Numbered from the stretch's first letter, positions 54,514 through 64,000 are shown. The stretch is DNA of 64,000 nt from Desulfobacterales bacterium (GCA_018335195.1 JAGXKN010000002.1:117759-181758); one strand, 5' to 3'. Notes: a model not told the origin generated them from the sequence alone. Numbers and translations: made by a program.

Positions 54514-56190
54514 ATGAACTTTGCACGATTGTTTGAATGGCTGGACCAGCATCGACGCGCAATATACCTGGTCATGGCCCCGGTGCTGATCATCCTCGTG
54601 GGCGGGGTGTACCTGTTTGTTTACCTCACCGGCGGGATCAAGTTTGTTTATTCTCATTCCATGTATTTTCCGATCCTGCTGGCAGGGGTTGTTTTCGGGA
54701 TCAAAGGGGGCGTGTTGATCGGGTTGCTCGGCGGCCTTGTGCTCGGTCCGTTTATGCCGATCAATGTGGCCACCGGCGAACTGCAGGAGACGGGCAACTG
54801 GCTGTATCGCACCGGTTTTTTCGCCCTGATCGGATTTCTCAGCGGTGCGGCCACCGATAGTGTCACCTCCTATCTGGCACATCTCAAGTGGCTTTCGCAG
54901 CACGATATCGCCACTGAACTGCCGAACCGAAACGCGCTTTTTGGCAGGTTGTCCGAACTTGCCGGGGAAAAAAGTCCTTCTGCCTCCCGGATCCTTGTTG
55001 CTGTCTCCTTTGAAAATATGCTGGAACTGAAATCCGCTTTTGGTTTTGCTGTTATCGAAGAAGCCATTTCTCAACTGGCAAGAAGAATTGAAGGAAACCG
55101 GATAAAAAGCTCCGTATATCGAACAGCCACGGAGCAGATTGCAGTATTGGCTCAAATGGATGGGCATGAAGCCGACGATCTTCTTGAAGAGTTGATTGAA
55201 GCTGTCCAGGAACCGATTCGTTATAAGGAAATTCCGATTCATATTGATACGCGGATGGGGACGGTTCAGTTCAGACGGGTGGAAAAGGCCCCGGCATTTT
55301 ATCTGCAAAGGGCGGAAGCCGCCCTGGCTGTGGCGCAGGAAAGGGCACAGGATAGCGTCGCATACAGTGCGGAAATCGTGACCAATGCAGAGGAAAATCT
55401 GGCCATCCTCGGGGAGTTAAAAGGTGCTCTCAGGCAGGGGCACCTGTTTTTAAACTATCAGCCGAAAATCTTTATGACAACCGGACAGGTCCGTGGTGCA
55501 GAAGCATTGCTCGGATGGGATCACCCGGAACGCGGCAGGATTTGCCCCGAGATTTTTATTCCGCGTGCAGAGCAGAGCACATTGATTCAGCTCGTAACCG
55601 AGTTTGTTTTGGAGCAGGCCATGGCGCAAATTGTTCAATGGCGGAGGCAATATGACATCAACGTGCCAGTGGCGGTAAATATTTCGCCCAGAAGCCTGTT
55701 GCACCCCGGATTCACGGATTTGGTGTCAGGCCTTCTCGATCGCTACGGGATCAGCGGTGATTGCCTGGAGTTTGAAGTCACGGAGAGTTTGCTGGTGATG
55801 GATATGAAGCGCACCATCAACGAGCTGTCACGATTGGCTGAACTGAAAATCGTCATTTCGATTGATGATTTCGGCACGGGCTATTCGTCTCTGCAATACC
55901 TGCACCAGCTGCCTGTTTCTTCTGTCAAGCTCGACCAGTCGTTTGTCCGGAGATTGTCCGCTGACAAGAGCGCGGCTCACGTATTGGAGGCTGCGGTGGT
56001 GCTGGCGCATAAGATGGGCATCCAGACCATAGCAGAAGGTGTTGAAAACCGTGAGGTATATGACTTTCTGGAGCGTCTCGGGTGTGATATGGTCCAGGGA
56101 TTCCTGGTTTCCCGCCCCCTGCCGGGAAAGGATTTCGCAGAATGGTACAGGCAGTGCAACGGCAGGTACAATTGCGCATATAAGTTATAA
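54514..56190 (+). CDS. Membrane EAL-domain c-di-GMP phosphodiesterase with degenerate GGDEF domain
   Basis: EALLGWDHPERG, EVTESLLVMD, SIDDFGTGYSSLQYLHQLPVSSVKLDQSFV. GGDEF position reads YRTATEQIAVL. Confidence 0.9.
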   Translation: MNFARLFEWLDQHRRAIYLVMAPVLIILVGGVYLFVYLTGGIKFVYSHSMYFPILLAGVVFGIKGGVLIGLLGGLVLGPFMPINVATGELQETGNWLYRTGFFALIGFLSGAATDSVTSYLAHLKWLSQHDIATELPNRNALFGRLSELAGEKSPSASRILVAVSFENMLELKSAFGFAVIEEAISQLARRIEGNRIKSSVYRTATEQIAVLAQMDGHEADDLLEELIEAVQEPIRYKEIPIHIDTRMGTVQFRRVEKAPAFYLQRAEAALAVAQERAQDSVAYSAEIVTNAEENLAILGELKGALRQGHLFLNYQPKIFMTTGQVRGAEALLGWDHPERGRICPEIFIPRAEQSTLIQLVTEFVLEQAMAQIVQWRRQYDINVPVAVNISPRSLLHPGFTDLVSGLLDRYGISGDCLEFEVTESLLVMDMKRTINELSRLAELKIVISIDDFGTGYSSLQYLHQLPVSSVKLDQSFVRRLSADKSAAHVLEAAVVLAHKMGIQTIAEGVENREVYDFLERLGCDMVQGFLVSRPLPGKDFAEWYRQCNGRYNCAYKL

Positions 56191-56217
56191 ATTTCAGGGC
56201 GGGTTGAATAAGTCATT

Positions 56218-56841
56218 ATGGAACCGTTTTTCAAGTATTACATCATCGGCTGGGCCGGCGCATGCTTTATCGCGCTGGGGGTTTTTCTGAAGCGGAAAAG
56301 ATCCTTTGCGCTGACGGATCCCAGATACTGGGCGTTTTTGTGTAAGCCGTGGAGATTGGTGACTTTTGCAGTCGCTGCGGCATACATGACCGGCATCGCA
56401 CCGTATTCCGGGGATTATACCTGGGACTATGCGAACGGATTTTTCATGTCTGCCTTGACGTTTTTGTTTGCCCCGTGGGTGACCGCGGCGAGTTACAAAA
56501 CGATCAAAGGGGAACTTTCCCGGCATCAGGCATATGTCGCATTGTGCTTGTGGATGTTTTGTGCAAGCTGGTCCTATGATGCCTACAACCTTTTGCGGGA
56601 CGGGACTTATCCGGCAACTTGGCTTTCGAATATCGGGGCGTCCGCTGTTTTGTTTATAGCGGGCGGATTGTTCTGGAACCTGGACTGGATCCGCGGAAGG
56701 GGCGTGACATTTGCGTTTCTGGAGCCGGACTGGCCGTATATCAACAGGGAGCCGGTGTTTTTCAGAATCCTGGGTTACGGGGTTCTCTTTATGGGACTGG
56801 TCGCAATACTGATGATGTACTTTTTCCCGGCGCAGATATGA
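56218..56841 (+). CDS. Hypothetical multi-TM membrane protein
   Basis: Long hydrophobic ORF downstream of the EAL gene. Confidence 0.6.
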   Translation: MEPFFKYYIIGWAGACFIALGVFLKRKRSFALTDPRYWAFLCKPWRLVTFAVAAAYMTGIAPYSGDYTWDYANGFFMSALTFLFAPWVTAASYKTIKGELSRHQAYVALCLWMFCASWSYDAYNLLRDGTYPATWLSNIGASAVLFIAGGLFWNLDWIRGRGVTFAFLEPDWPYINREPVFFRILGYGVLFMGLVAILMMYFFPAQI

Positions 56842-56863
56842 CAGCCTCGTAAATCAACTCTGA

Positions 56864-56982
56864 GATGGCAGAGTAAAAAGTTCAAGGCGCGCAATTCCCG
56901 GGGAATGCAGAGTTCTTGATCGTACGTGAAATTCCGCAGGGATGCAGCGCAACGCAGATATTGGACTTTTTACGAAGGCATC
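56864..56982. repeat. ~119-bp palindromic element with 22-bp imperfect terminal inverted repeats (REP/MITE-like)
   Basis: GATGGCAGAGTAAAAAGTTCAA ... TTGGACTTTTTACGAAGGCATC. Confidence 0.65.
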
Positions 56983-57931
56983 AGAGATAGGTGCGCAGCT
57001 TGAGTTCAACTGGGTGGGGATTCAAATAAGTCTGCTGCTTGAGGTACGGCTGATCGTACTTGCGGATGTAGTGGTTGAGCAGGGTCACGGGGACCAGCAG
57101 GGGAACATAACCCGCCCTGAACTGATCAAAGGTCTCCAGTAATTCCTGCTTTTCGTCCGGGGAAAGCTGATCTTTAAAATATCCCATGATGTGCTGGAGC
57201 ACGTTGATGTGCTTTTTGATTGTGGCTTTCATGCGCAGGGCGCCGATCAGCTGCGTTTCATACGCCCGGCAGAATGCATCCCGATCCGTTTGCCCGGCCC
57301 CGGCCACGAGTTTTCCCATGCTGCGCGCATGCTGCGGGCTGTGCGCCATCAAAAGCAGTTTGTTTCGGGAATGATAGTCCACGATGTCTTTTGCGCCGGG
57401 GTTTTGCGAGAGTGTGTCGCGCCATCTTTTAAGGGTGAAAATCTGTTCGATAAAATTTTCCCGGAGTTGGGGATCATGCAGCCGTCCTTCTTCCTCCACC
57501 GGAATCAGGGGAAAATGGTTGACAAATTCCCGGGCAAACAGGCCAACGCCTTTTTTCTCGGGCATTCCCTTGTCATTGTATACTTTTACCCGCATCAATC
57601 CGCTGCTCGGGGAATCCTTTTTGAAAATATATCCGCACAGGTTATCTTTTTCCAGTTCTTTTACCCGTTTTCGGGCCCATTGGCGCATTTGCTCCGTGTG
57701 ATCGGTCCGGGATCTGCTTTTTACCAGCCGGGGTGCATCAACATTGCCCTCCAGCCGCATGGTCTCTCTTGGAACGCCAAAGCCCGCCTCGACCTCCGGA
57801 CACACCGGCACATATTCCACGTACCGGCCCAGGGTGTCGCGTAGAAAGTGGTCCAGCTTGTGCCCCCCGTTGTAGCGCACGTTTTCTCCAAGCAGGCAGG
57901 CGCTGATGCCGATTTTGATGCGATTTTCCAA
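56981..57931 (-). CDS. DUF523 + DUF1722 (YbgA-like) protein
   Basis: IKIGISACLLGENVRYNGGHKLD; VCPEVEAGFGVPRETMRL; DUF1722-like C-terminus. Confidence 0.85.
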   Translation of the reverse strand: MENRIKIGISACLLGENVRYNGGHKLDHFLRDTLGRYVEYVPVCPEVEAGFGVPRETMRLEGNVDAPRLVKSRSRTDHTEQMRQWARKRVKELEKDNLCGYIFKKDSPSSGLMRVKVYNDKGMPEKKGVGLFAREFVNHFPLIPVEEEGRLHDPQLRENFIEQIFTLKRWRDTLSQNPGAKDIVDYHSRNKLLLMAHSPQHARSMGKLVAGAGQTDRDAFCRAYETQLIGALRMKATIKKHINVLQHIMGYFKDQLSPDEKQELLETFDQFRAGYVPLLVPVTLLNHYIRKYDQPYLKQQTYLNPHPVELKLRTYL

Positions 57932-58025
57932 AGGGGTCTCCTTTCTTATTGATACCTTGGATAATTTCACCTAAATATAAACCAAGAAGATATCAAACGC
58001 AAAATCAATCCAACCTTTAAGAGGA

Positions 58026-58451
58026 ATGCGTATGCGCGAGGAAATCCGGTCACTGCTTCGCAACCGGCGCCATTGTGTTATGGCCACTGCTGCAGACAAC
58101 CAGCCGTATTGCTCCCTGATGCTTTATACGGTCAATGCCGATTGCACCCGTATCTTCATGTGTACCCGGCGCAACAGCCGGAAATATCGCAACCTGGAAG
58201 AAAATCCCTGCGTCAGCCTGCTGGTCGATTCCCGCGATCAGCCCCGTCCCCGGGCTCTTACCGTTGAAGGCGAGGTTGAGGCGTTTGCCGGGAATTTGGA
58301 AATACAACAGGTCCGGGATGCAATGTTTACGGCGCACCCCGAGCTGCAGACCTTGCTGGATTCTCCGGATGCGTCACTCATATGCATCCGGGTAAAGTCC
58401 GTGGTTTTTTTAAACGGCCTGACAGATGCGATCCGGGAGCAGGTCGAATGA
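58026..58451 (+). CDS. Pyridoxamine 5'-phosphate oxidase-like FMN-binding protein
   Basis: HCVMATAADNQPYCSLMLYTVNADCTRIFMCTRRNSRKYRNLEENPCVSLLVD. Confidence 0.8.
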   Translation: MRMREEIRSLLRNRRHCVMATAADNQPYCSLMLYTVNADCTRIFMCTRRNSRKYRNLEENPCVSLLVDSRDQPRPRALTVEGEVEAFAGNLEIQQVRDAMFTAHPELQTLLDSPDASLICIRVKSVVFLNGLTDAIREQVE

Positions 58452-58578
58452 GAGGGAGGCCTTGCAGAAAATGCATTTGCGTTTCTGCTGCTTTTTCGAC
58501 AGTCCCCGTATCCGGCCCTATATTGGTGGGAAAAGGGCTTTTTCCGGAAAACGCACCCCATTTTTTGAAAGGAAAACC

Positions 58579-59559
58579 ATGAAGACCACCTCTCCGCCCC
58601 GCATCCTGCTGACGGGCGCAACCGGTTTTATCGGCAAGCGGCTGCTTTATAAACTCGATGCCATGGGATATTCGGTTCGCTGCATGGTGCGGCATCCTGA
58701 AAAACTGAAGCTCCCCTTTCCCCTGGAAAACGAGCCGGAGGTGTTTGCCGGCGATCTCCTGGATCCCGCATCGCTGGCACAGGCACTGCAGGGAATGGAT
58801 TCGGCCTATTACCTGGTTCATTCCATGGGCGGCAGAAATTTCCGCGAGATGGAAGCTTTTGAAGCCCGCGACCGGACGGCCGCGCAGAATTTCATCAATG
58901 CCGCCGATCAATCCGGACTTTCCCGGCTGATCTATCTCGGCGGCTTGGGGGAGGCCGCGGACAACATGTCCCGTCATTTAAGCAGCCGACAGGAGGTGGG
59001 GCGGATTCTTGATTCCGGCAAAGCTGATGCCACCATCCTGAGGGCGGCCGTGATTATCGGTGCCGGCGGGGCCGGGTTTGAAATTATCCGGTACCTGGTG
59101 GAGCGCCTGCCGGTAATGCTCTGTCCGAAATGGATTTATACCAAATCGCAGCCCATAGCGGTTGAAAATGTGTTGGACTATCTTGCCGGCTGCCTTGAAG
59201 CCCCGGAGACAGCCGGCGCCACATTTGATATCGGTGGTCCGGAAGTGCTGAACTACGCGGACCTGATGAGAAAGTACGCCCGGGTGAGGGGCCTGAAGCG
59301 ATACATTGCCGGTGTACCCCTTTTCCAGACCCTTTTGTCAACCTACTGGGTGGCCCTGATCACGCCGGTGCCCTCCGGAATTGTTTTTCCGCTGGCCGAG
59401 GGATTGCGCACACCCGCCGTATGCCGGGAAAAACGGATCGCCGGCTTGATCCCTGCGGATCTTATCGGCATGGAACAGGCCATCTGCAATGCCCTTGCCG
59501 AGGAACAAGGCGGCCCGGGCCGGCTGATTTCCCGGCAGGCCTGTTTTTTGCCGGAATGA
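58579..59559 (+). CDS. NAD(P)H-binding atypical SDR protein
   Basis: ILLTGATGFIGKRLLYKLDAMGYSVRCMVRHPEK; LIYLGGLGE. Confidence 0.85.
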   Translation: MKTTSPPRILLTGATGFIGKRLLYKLDAMGYSVRCMVRHPEKLKLPFPLENEPEVFAGDLLDPASLAQALQGMDSAYYLVHSMGGRNFREMEAFEARDRTAAQNFINAADQSGLSRLIYLGGLGEAADNMSRHLSSRQEVGRILDSGKADATILRAAVIIGAGGAGFEIIRYLVERLPVMLCPKWIYTKSQPIAVENVLDYLAGCLEAPETAGATFDIGGPEVLNYADLMRKYARVRGLKRYIAGVPLFQTLLSTYWVALITPVPSGIVFPLAEGLRTPAVCREKRIAGLIPADLIGMEQAICNALAEEQGGPGRLISRQACFLPE

Positions 59560-59608
59560 CATTCTGTATGAAACGTTTACCGGATCCGGCTGAAAGCATC
59601 CTGCTGCC

Positions 59609-60058
59609 ATGATAATACGGGAATCGGTTACCATATCGGCGCCCATGGAAATTGTCTGGGACGTTTTTTCGCGGGTTGAAAACTGGTCCGACTGGAACCC
59701 GGTCTGCCGGGAATGCCGCCTTGATACCGGAGACCGCCTCTCGGCCGGCACCTGTCTGTCCTTTACGATCAAGCCCATGGGATTTCCCATCCGGATTTCA
59801 CCGGCGGTGAAGGTGTATGAAAAAGCGCGCCGGGTTAGCTGGGCGGGTTCAAAATGGGGGCTACACGCGGAACATGCATTTTATTTCAAGCCGGCCGGCA
59901 AAAAGGTCAGAGTTGAGAGCATTGAAATATTTTCCGGGCCGATGCTCCTTCCGGCAAAATTCATTGGCATTCCCGGGCGCCTTCACAAGCTGACCCGGCA
60001 GTTGCTTGCAGCCATGCAAACCGCGTCTGAATCCCGCTTTCATGAGCAAAGCGGTTGA
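59609..60058 (+). CDS. SRPBCC (polyketide cyclase/START-like) protein
   Basis: ESVTISAPMEIVWDVFSRVENWSDWNPVCRE. Confidence 0.75.
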   Translation: MIIRESVTISAPMEIVWDVFSRVENWSDWNPVCRECRLDTGDRLSAGTCLSFTIKPMGFPIRISPAVKVYEKARRVSWAGSKWGLHAEHAFYFKPAGKKVRVESIEIFSGPMLLPAKFIGIPGRLHKLTRQLLAAMQTASESRFHEQSG

Positions 60059-60187
60059 AAAACAAGCAGACAGGTTGTGAGTTTCTGGCAGTTATTTGAT
60101 TGAAAATTGACACACACGTGAATTTTATCATATATTTTTTTCTGATAAAGAGCTGGTTTTTTTGGGACAGGCTCGCATTAAAGGCGG

Positions 60188-60454
60188 TTGCTTCCTACCC
60201 CGGAAACCGATGCCGAAGATGCCTCCCGGCAGGCAGAGCGGCTGCGTCAGGTATCCGCGCAGCTGAGATTGGAGCCCGGAGACGAAGCCGGCAGGGTTAC
60301 CATCAGTGTCGGTGTAAGTGAATTCATGGGTATGGATGCCGGCATAGAGGATTTGATGAAGCGGGCGGATACCGCGCTTTATGACGCCAAGCGAAACGGC
60401 CGCAATTGTGTGATGGTTTCCTTTGAAAATCTGATCAGGGAAGGGCGGTGCTGA
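60188..60454 (+). pseudogene. C-terminal remnant of a GGDEF diguanylate cyclase
   Basis: LLPTPETDAEDASRQAERLR...VTISVGVSEFM...LMKRADTALYDAKRNGRN without the upstream GGDEF half. Confidence 0.7.
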
Positions 60455-60492
60455 CAATTATCTCCGCAGATTGCCTGCCGCCTTTATACATA

Positions 60493-60846
60493 TTATGCAG
60501 GCACGTACACGCCGCGTTTTTTCCGCTTGATGCGGCCTTGCTTGTTTAAACGCTGCAGGATGTTTCGCACCTTTTTGTCGTCGTAGCCCGTCTGTGCCTT
60601 GATATCCTCTGCAGTGGCCCCGTCTGCCATGTCTTTGATGACATTGCGCACAACCTCCCCGGCGGATTGCCCCTTTTTTGTCCCGGTCTCCGGCCTTGCC
60701 GCGCCGGTGGTTTTTGACAAGCGCTTTTCCAGGTCTTCGATCTTGCGGGCCAGGCGGTTGATTTCCTTTTTCGTGGCGATATCGTATTTTTGGATAAAAA
60801 ACCTGATCATTGCGTCAAAACTGGGCTTGTGTTTTCTTTGTGTCAT
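60493..60846 (-). CDS. Small protein with N-terminal coiled coil and C-terminal winged-HTH-like domain
   Basis: KKEINRLARKIEDLEKRLS; ATAEDIKAQTGYDDKKVRNILQRLNKQGRIKRKKRGVYV. Confidence 0.6.
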   Translation of the reverse strand: MTQRKHKPSFDAMIRFFIQKYDIATKKEINRLARKIEDLEKRLSKTTGAARPETGTKKGQSAGEVVRNVIKDMADGATAEDIKAQTGYDDKKVRNILQRLNKQGRIKRKKRGVYVPA

Positions 60847-61049
60847 GGTTCACTCCCTTGTTTTTCCTGTAAAGTCTTTATTTTCAATAGGTTCCATAGA
60901 AACAAGTATAGGCAGATTTTGTAAGAACACAAGGGTATTTGAAAAAAACAGGGCGGGTATGCGGGTGGGGTCAGGCAAAAATGATTTCTGCAATGAAAAA
61001 CCGCGGAGCGGCGCCATTTGCCGCCCCGCGGTTTGACTCCCGGCTGCGG

Positions 61050-61740
61050 TTAAGAAGCGTCCCAGCCCCCCTGTTGCCGCAGCCTTTCAGTTGTTTGCTT
61101 TGCCTTTTCAATAAGCGCCATGGCATCCACCTTGCCCGTTTTGTTTATGGGAAACGGCTGATCAGCCGGCCAGAATTCAACATGCACCGGGCGCTTGTAT
61201 GAGGCGATCCCTTTGCAGTATTCCGATATTGCCTCTGCGCTGATTTCTTTGCCGGGTTTGGGTCTGACAAAGGCAAACACCCCGTCCACGTAAATATCGT
61301 GCGGAACACCCACCACTTGGGCCTCGGCGACATCCGGGCGCTGGGCCAGAAAATCAGCCACCTCGTCGGGAAAGACCAGATAGTCTTTTGGCTTGATTTT
61401 ATCCAGATCCCGGATGACTTCATGCGGCTGCTCTTTTACCTCCAGCGGGGAAATAATGGCCCCCGGCTTTCAGGCATCCGTATATCAGCATGTAAAATTC
61501 AGGCACAGCCAGAAACTGGGTGACCACGATGTCTTCTTTTTCAATCCCCATTTCTTTCAAGCGCATGGCATACAGGTCAGTGAGGCGGTCAAACTCGCCG
61601 TAACTGATAACCCTTCCGCTGTCAGCAAAGACAATGCAGTCATTTTCAGGGGTCAGGTCCGCCCACCGCATAATATAGTCCGGCAGAAGCGGGAGTTTCC
61701 ACTGGTTGTTAAAATTGTTCTTTCTGCGTTCGGTTTTCAT
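61050..61740 (-). pseudogene. AMP-binding acyl-CoA ligase remnant (large internal deletion plus frameshift)
   Basis: N-terminal ~90 aa (61420-61740), then after a +1 G-run shift EVKEQPHEVIRDLDKIKPKDYLVFPDEVADFLAQRPDVAEAQVVGVPHDIY...NKTGKVD; the central adenylation core is absent. Confidence 0.8.
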
Positions 61741-61968
61741 AGATCCTCCGTAAAATTTTGTTTATCAACTGTATCCGGGTAACCCGTCGGCCTGGCCTGC
61801 AGCTCCAGGTCGGATGCCGGCAGGCAAAAATAAATTTATGCGCATAATCCCAAAAAAAGTTGCGGGGCAAGAAAAAACCGCAAAGGGAAAGCTTTTCCTG
61901 CGGGAGTGTGCCGGGACGATCGGGCTGTGCCATGAATGTATGATAGGAACCCCAATGGATTGCAGGTC

Positions 61969-62179
61969 CGGCTGATCACCGATTTTGTCATGCCCGGGAT
62001 TTTGCCAATCAGCTAAAGGCCCTGTACCCGGATGTGAAGACCCTGTTCATGTCGGGTTATACAGCCAATATAATTGCTCGCCATAACGTGGCGGACGAAG
62101 AACCCTGCTTTATTGAAAAGCCCTTCAGCATCAGGGGGGATTGCCGCAAAGGTCCGGGAGGTGTTGTCAGGCGCATAAC
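61969..62179 (+). pseudogene. Response-regulator receiver remnant with frameshifts
   Basis: LITDFVMPG, then shifted DFANQLKALYPDVKTLFMSGYTANIIARHNVADEEPCFIEKPFSIR, then shifted GIAAKVREVLSGA*. Confidence 0.75.
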
Positions 62180-62265
62180 AGCCGTAACTGAACCGGATTT
62201 AACGCAATATTATATGCCGGATCTTGAGATTGTAATGTCTTCAAGTACGAGGCGGGACGTCGTGG

Positions 62266-63228
62266 CTATTTTGCCAGGTATTCTTCGACTATCCGCCGGG
62301 CAATAAGCGGCGCATTCCCACCTGCACGGTTATTGATGAGTATGCTGGTTTCCACATCTTCCTGAATCGCTTTTTCGATAAGCTCGACTGTATCTGTGAT
62401 CATACCGGTTTGGAGCATTTCATCAACAAGTTTGTCAAAAGGATGGGCCCTGGCATAAGCATCTTCGTATCGGGTGCCCCGCGGTGTCATAAGACGCGCA
62501 ATCCGCTTTTTCCCGGGATTGAAGATTCTATCGTCAGCTTTTGCCAGTTGTTTTTTCAATGACGGCAGCCATGTCCAATGAGACAGCACCTGGCCCACAC
62601 CATGCTTTTCCAGGACTGCAAACACCGGGGAGCTCAGATAGGCTTCGGTGCGAAATTCAATGTGAAGTCGGATTTCCTGCGGAATGGATTCAAAAAACCG
62701 GTCAAGATCTTCCGCTATTTCCGCGGCAGGCCTCCTGTCCTGCTTTCGTTGGTATTCCTGCTCGAATATCATTCCATCCAGGCTGGTGCCGAGGATATCA
62801 TTGGCGGGCTCAGAGAAACGCTTTGTGAAAATCTCCGGGTCAAGATAGGTTTCGTTTTTAATGTATTTGCTGCCGCGACGGACCTTTTGCGCTGATATGA
62901 TCTGGGGCACTTTCAAAACCACCTTGTCATTTTCTGTCATGTGCCGGGCATATGTCTTGAGTACATGGAAGTTTTTGGCCGGCTTGCCGTCTTCTTCAAG
63001 CAGTGGCGAATAAAAAGTGTAATCGATTTCCAGCACAGGAAAGTGCTCAAAATATTCCGCCACACTTTTCACAGGCAGGACTTCCTCCTGGAGGGTCTTT
63101 TTGCCGACCTTGTTTGATCTGCGGTTGATCCGGCCCTCATGGCGTTTTTTGGTGTAAATCTGGCCAAGCCAATCGGCATATCGGTCACTGGCAGTGCCTA
63201 TGAGGATGTTGGGATGGAGGTGACGGAA
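62266..63228 (-). CDS. DUF72 domain protein; true start upstream of the ORF-track start (63072) and not resolved
   Basis: LPVKSVAEYFEHFPVLEIDYTFYSPLL; in-frame upstream coding RIQEFRFRHLHPNILIGTASDRYADWLGQIYTKKRHEGRINRRSNKVGKKTLQEE. Confidence 0.75.
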   Translation of the reverse strand, partial: FRHLHPNILIGTASDRYADWLGQIYTKKRHEGRINRRSNKVGKKTLQEEVLPVKSVAEYFEHFPVLEIDYTFYSPLLEEDGKPAKNFHVLKTYARHMTENDKVVLKVPQIISAQKVRRGSKYIKNETYLDPEIFTKRFSEPANDILGTSLDGMIFEQEYQRKQDRRPAAEIAEDLDRFFESIPQEIRLHIEFRTEAYLSSPVFAVLEKHGVGQVLSHWTWLPSLKKQLAKADDRIFNPGKKRIARLMTPRGTRYEDAYARAHPFDKLVDEMLQTGMITDTVELIEKAIQEDVETSILINNRAGGNAPLIARRIVEEYLAK

Positions 63229-63363
63229 ACGGAATTCTTGTATCCGTGGCTGGTCTTCAATTGTTTGGTCAGGGGTTTTTCTCTTGGGCGCAGGAGATCC
63301 TTTATTGATTATATTGATGCTGTCTTGTCGTCCGGGACGAATCTTTTACTAAGGGTTTATATG

Positions 63364-63957
63364 GTGGACCCCAATGTCAAGACAGTCTTTTAGGCCAGAT
63401 TAGGTATAACGGCTCAGCCCCGGGTTGCCCGAGCTGAGCGGAGCCCCCACATAGCTTAAGCGAGGCGAGGGCAACCCGGCCAAACTCGTTATTGCTTGGT
63501 TATGCCGCTTTCTTAATCGTCCCTTCGCCGCAGTAGGTCTCGGCGGTGGTTTTGCTGCCAAAGTTCTGATGAGGCCTCTCATTGTTGTAAAATTCAACGT
63601 TCGTCCGCAAGCCCGCTACCAGTTCCTGAACGGTTTCATAATCTTTCAGATAAATGTCTTCATTCTTCAGAGATCGCCATAGCCGTTCAACCATTATATT
63701 TTCCATCGCCCGGCCCTTGCCATATTCTGGGAAAAGCCTCTGGTGCGGTTTCTAAAAGCTCTATTTTCCACCTGTTAATCTGGCCGGGATGGGCCCCAAA
63801 CCCTGGGGCCAGTTCGTTGACCGTACGTTGGCCTTTGATGGCTTAAGTAACCATTTTCGCATTGAATTCTTTGCTGAACTTCTTTCTTTTCATTGCCCCC
63901 CCCCTTTTTTGACTATTTCATTTTACCTTAACATACTGTCTCATTTTCGGGGTCCAC
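63364..63957 (-). mobile_element. Internally deleted IS3-family-like element (OrfA N-terminus fused to OrfB integrase C-terminus) with terminal inverted repeats
   Basis: OrfA MKRKKFSKEFNAKMVT*AIKGQRTVNELAPGFGAHPGQINRWKIELLETAPEAFP, then OrfB MENIMVERLWRSLKNEDIYLKDYETVQELVAGLRTNVEFYNNERPHQNFG. TIR-like ends GTGGACCCCAATGTCAAGACAGTCTTTTA / TGTGGACCCCGAAAATGAGACAGTATGTTA. Confidence 0.75.
63405..63492. repeat. Long imperfect hairpin, attC-like in layout
   Basis: ATAACG...CCGGGTTGCCC...GGGCAACCCGG...CGTTAT: 6-bp outer and 11-bp inner perfect pairing. Confidence 0.45.
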
Positions 63958-64000
63958 AATATATCCCGGCATCTACCGGATGACCCAGATTTAATTTCCC

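Overview
High-GC bacterial chromosomal window. Gene content (acyl-CoA catabolism, low-MW sulfite reductase, many sensor kinases) suggests an anaerobic, sulfate/sulfite-reducing Desulfobacterota-like organism; this taxonomic guess is inference. It runs from the 3' end of carB to a decayed IS3-like element. Three blocks stand out. (1) About 6.2-18.0 kb: a putative organosulfonate catabolic locus with an Xsc-like sulfoacetaldehyde acetyltransferase, acetate kinase, a TauE/SafE-type exporter, an S1P-lyase-like PLP enzyme, an ILVBL/HACL2-like ThDP enzyme, two SDRs, two transporters and a TetR regulator. The two transcription units share the same palindromic operator, TTTAGAA-N5-TTCTAAA. (2) 47128-48489 (-): a CoA-disulfide-reductase-like flavoprotein that ORF callers truncate. 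An in-frame UGA lies at the catalytic Cys position (..DRFIVR[U]ALPHVVAG..), followed by a bacterial SECIS-like hairpin with a GGUCU apical loop, so it is very probably a selenoprotein. (3) About 27.9-37.7 kb: an acyl-CoA dehydrogenase / biotin-dependent acyl-CoA carboxylase / enoyl-CoA hydratase cluster with its own TetR regulator. Several genes carry single-lesion disruptions: a frameshifted hybrid kinase, an ochre-interrupted glycine-betaine-type binding protein, and a graveyard at 60-64 kb. All calls come from reading the sequence and translated ORFs; no database search was run.
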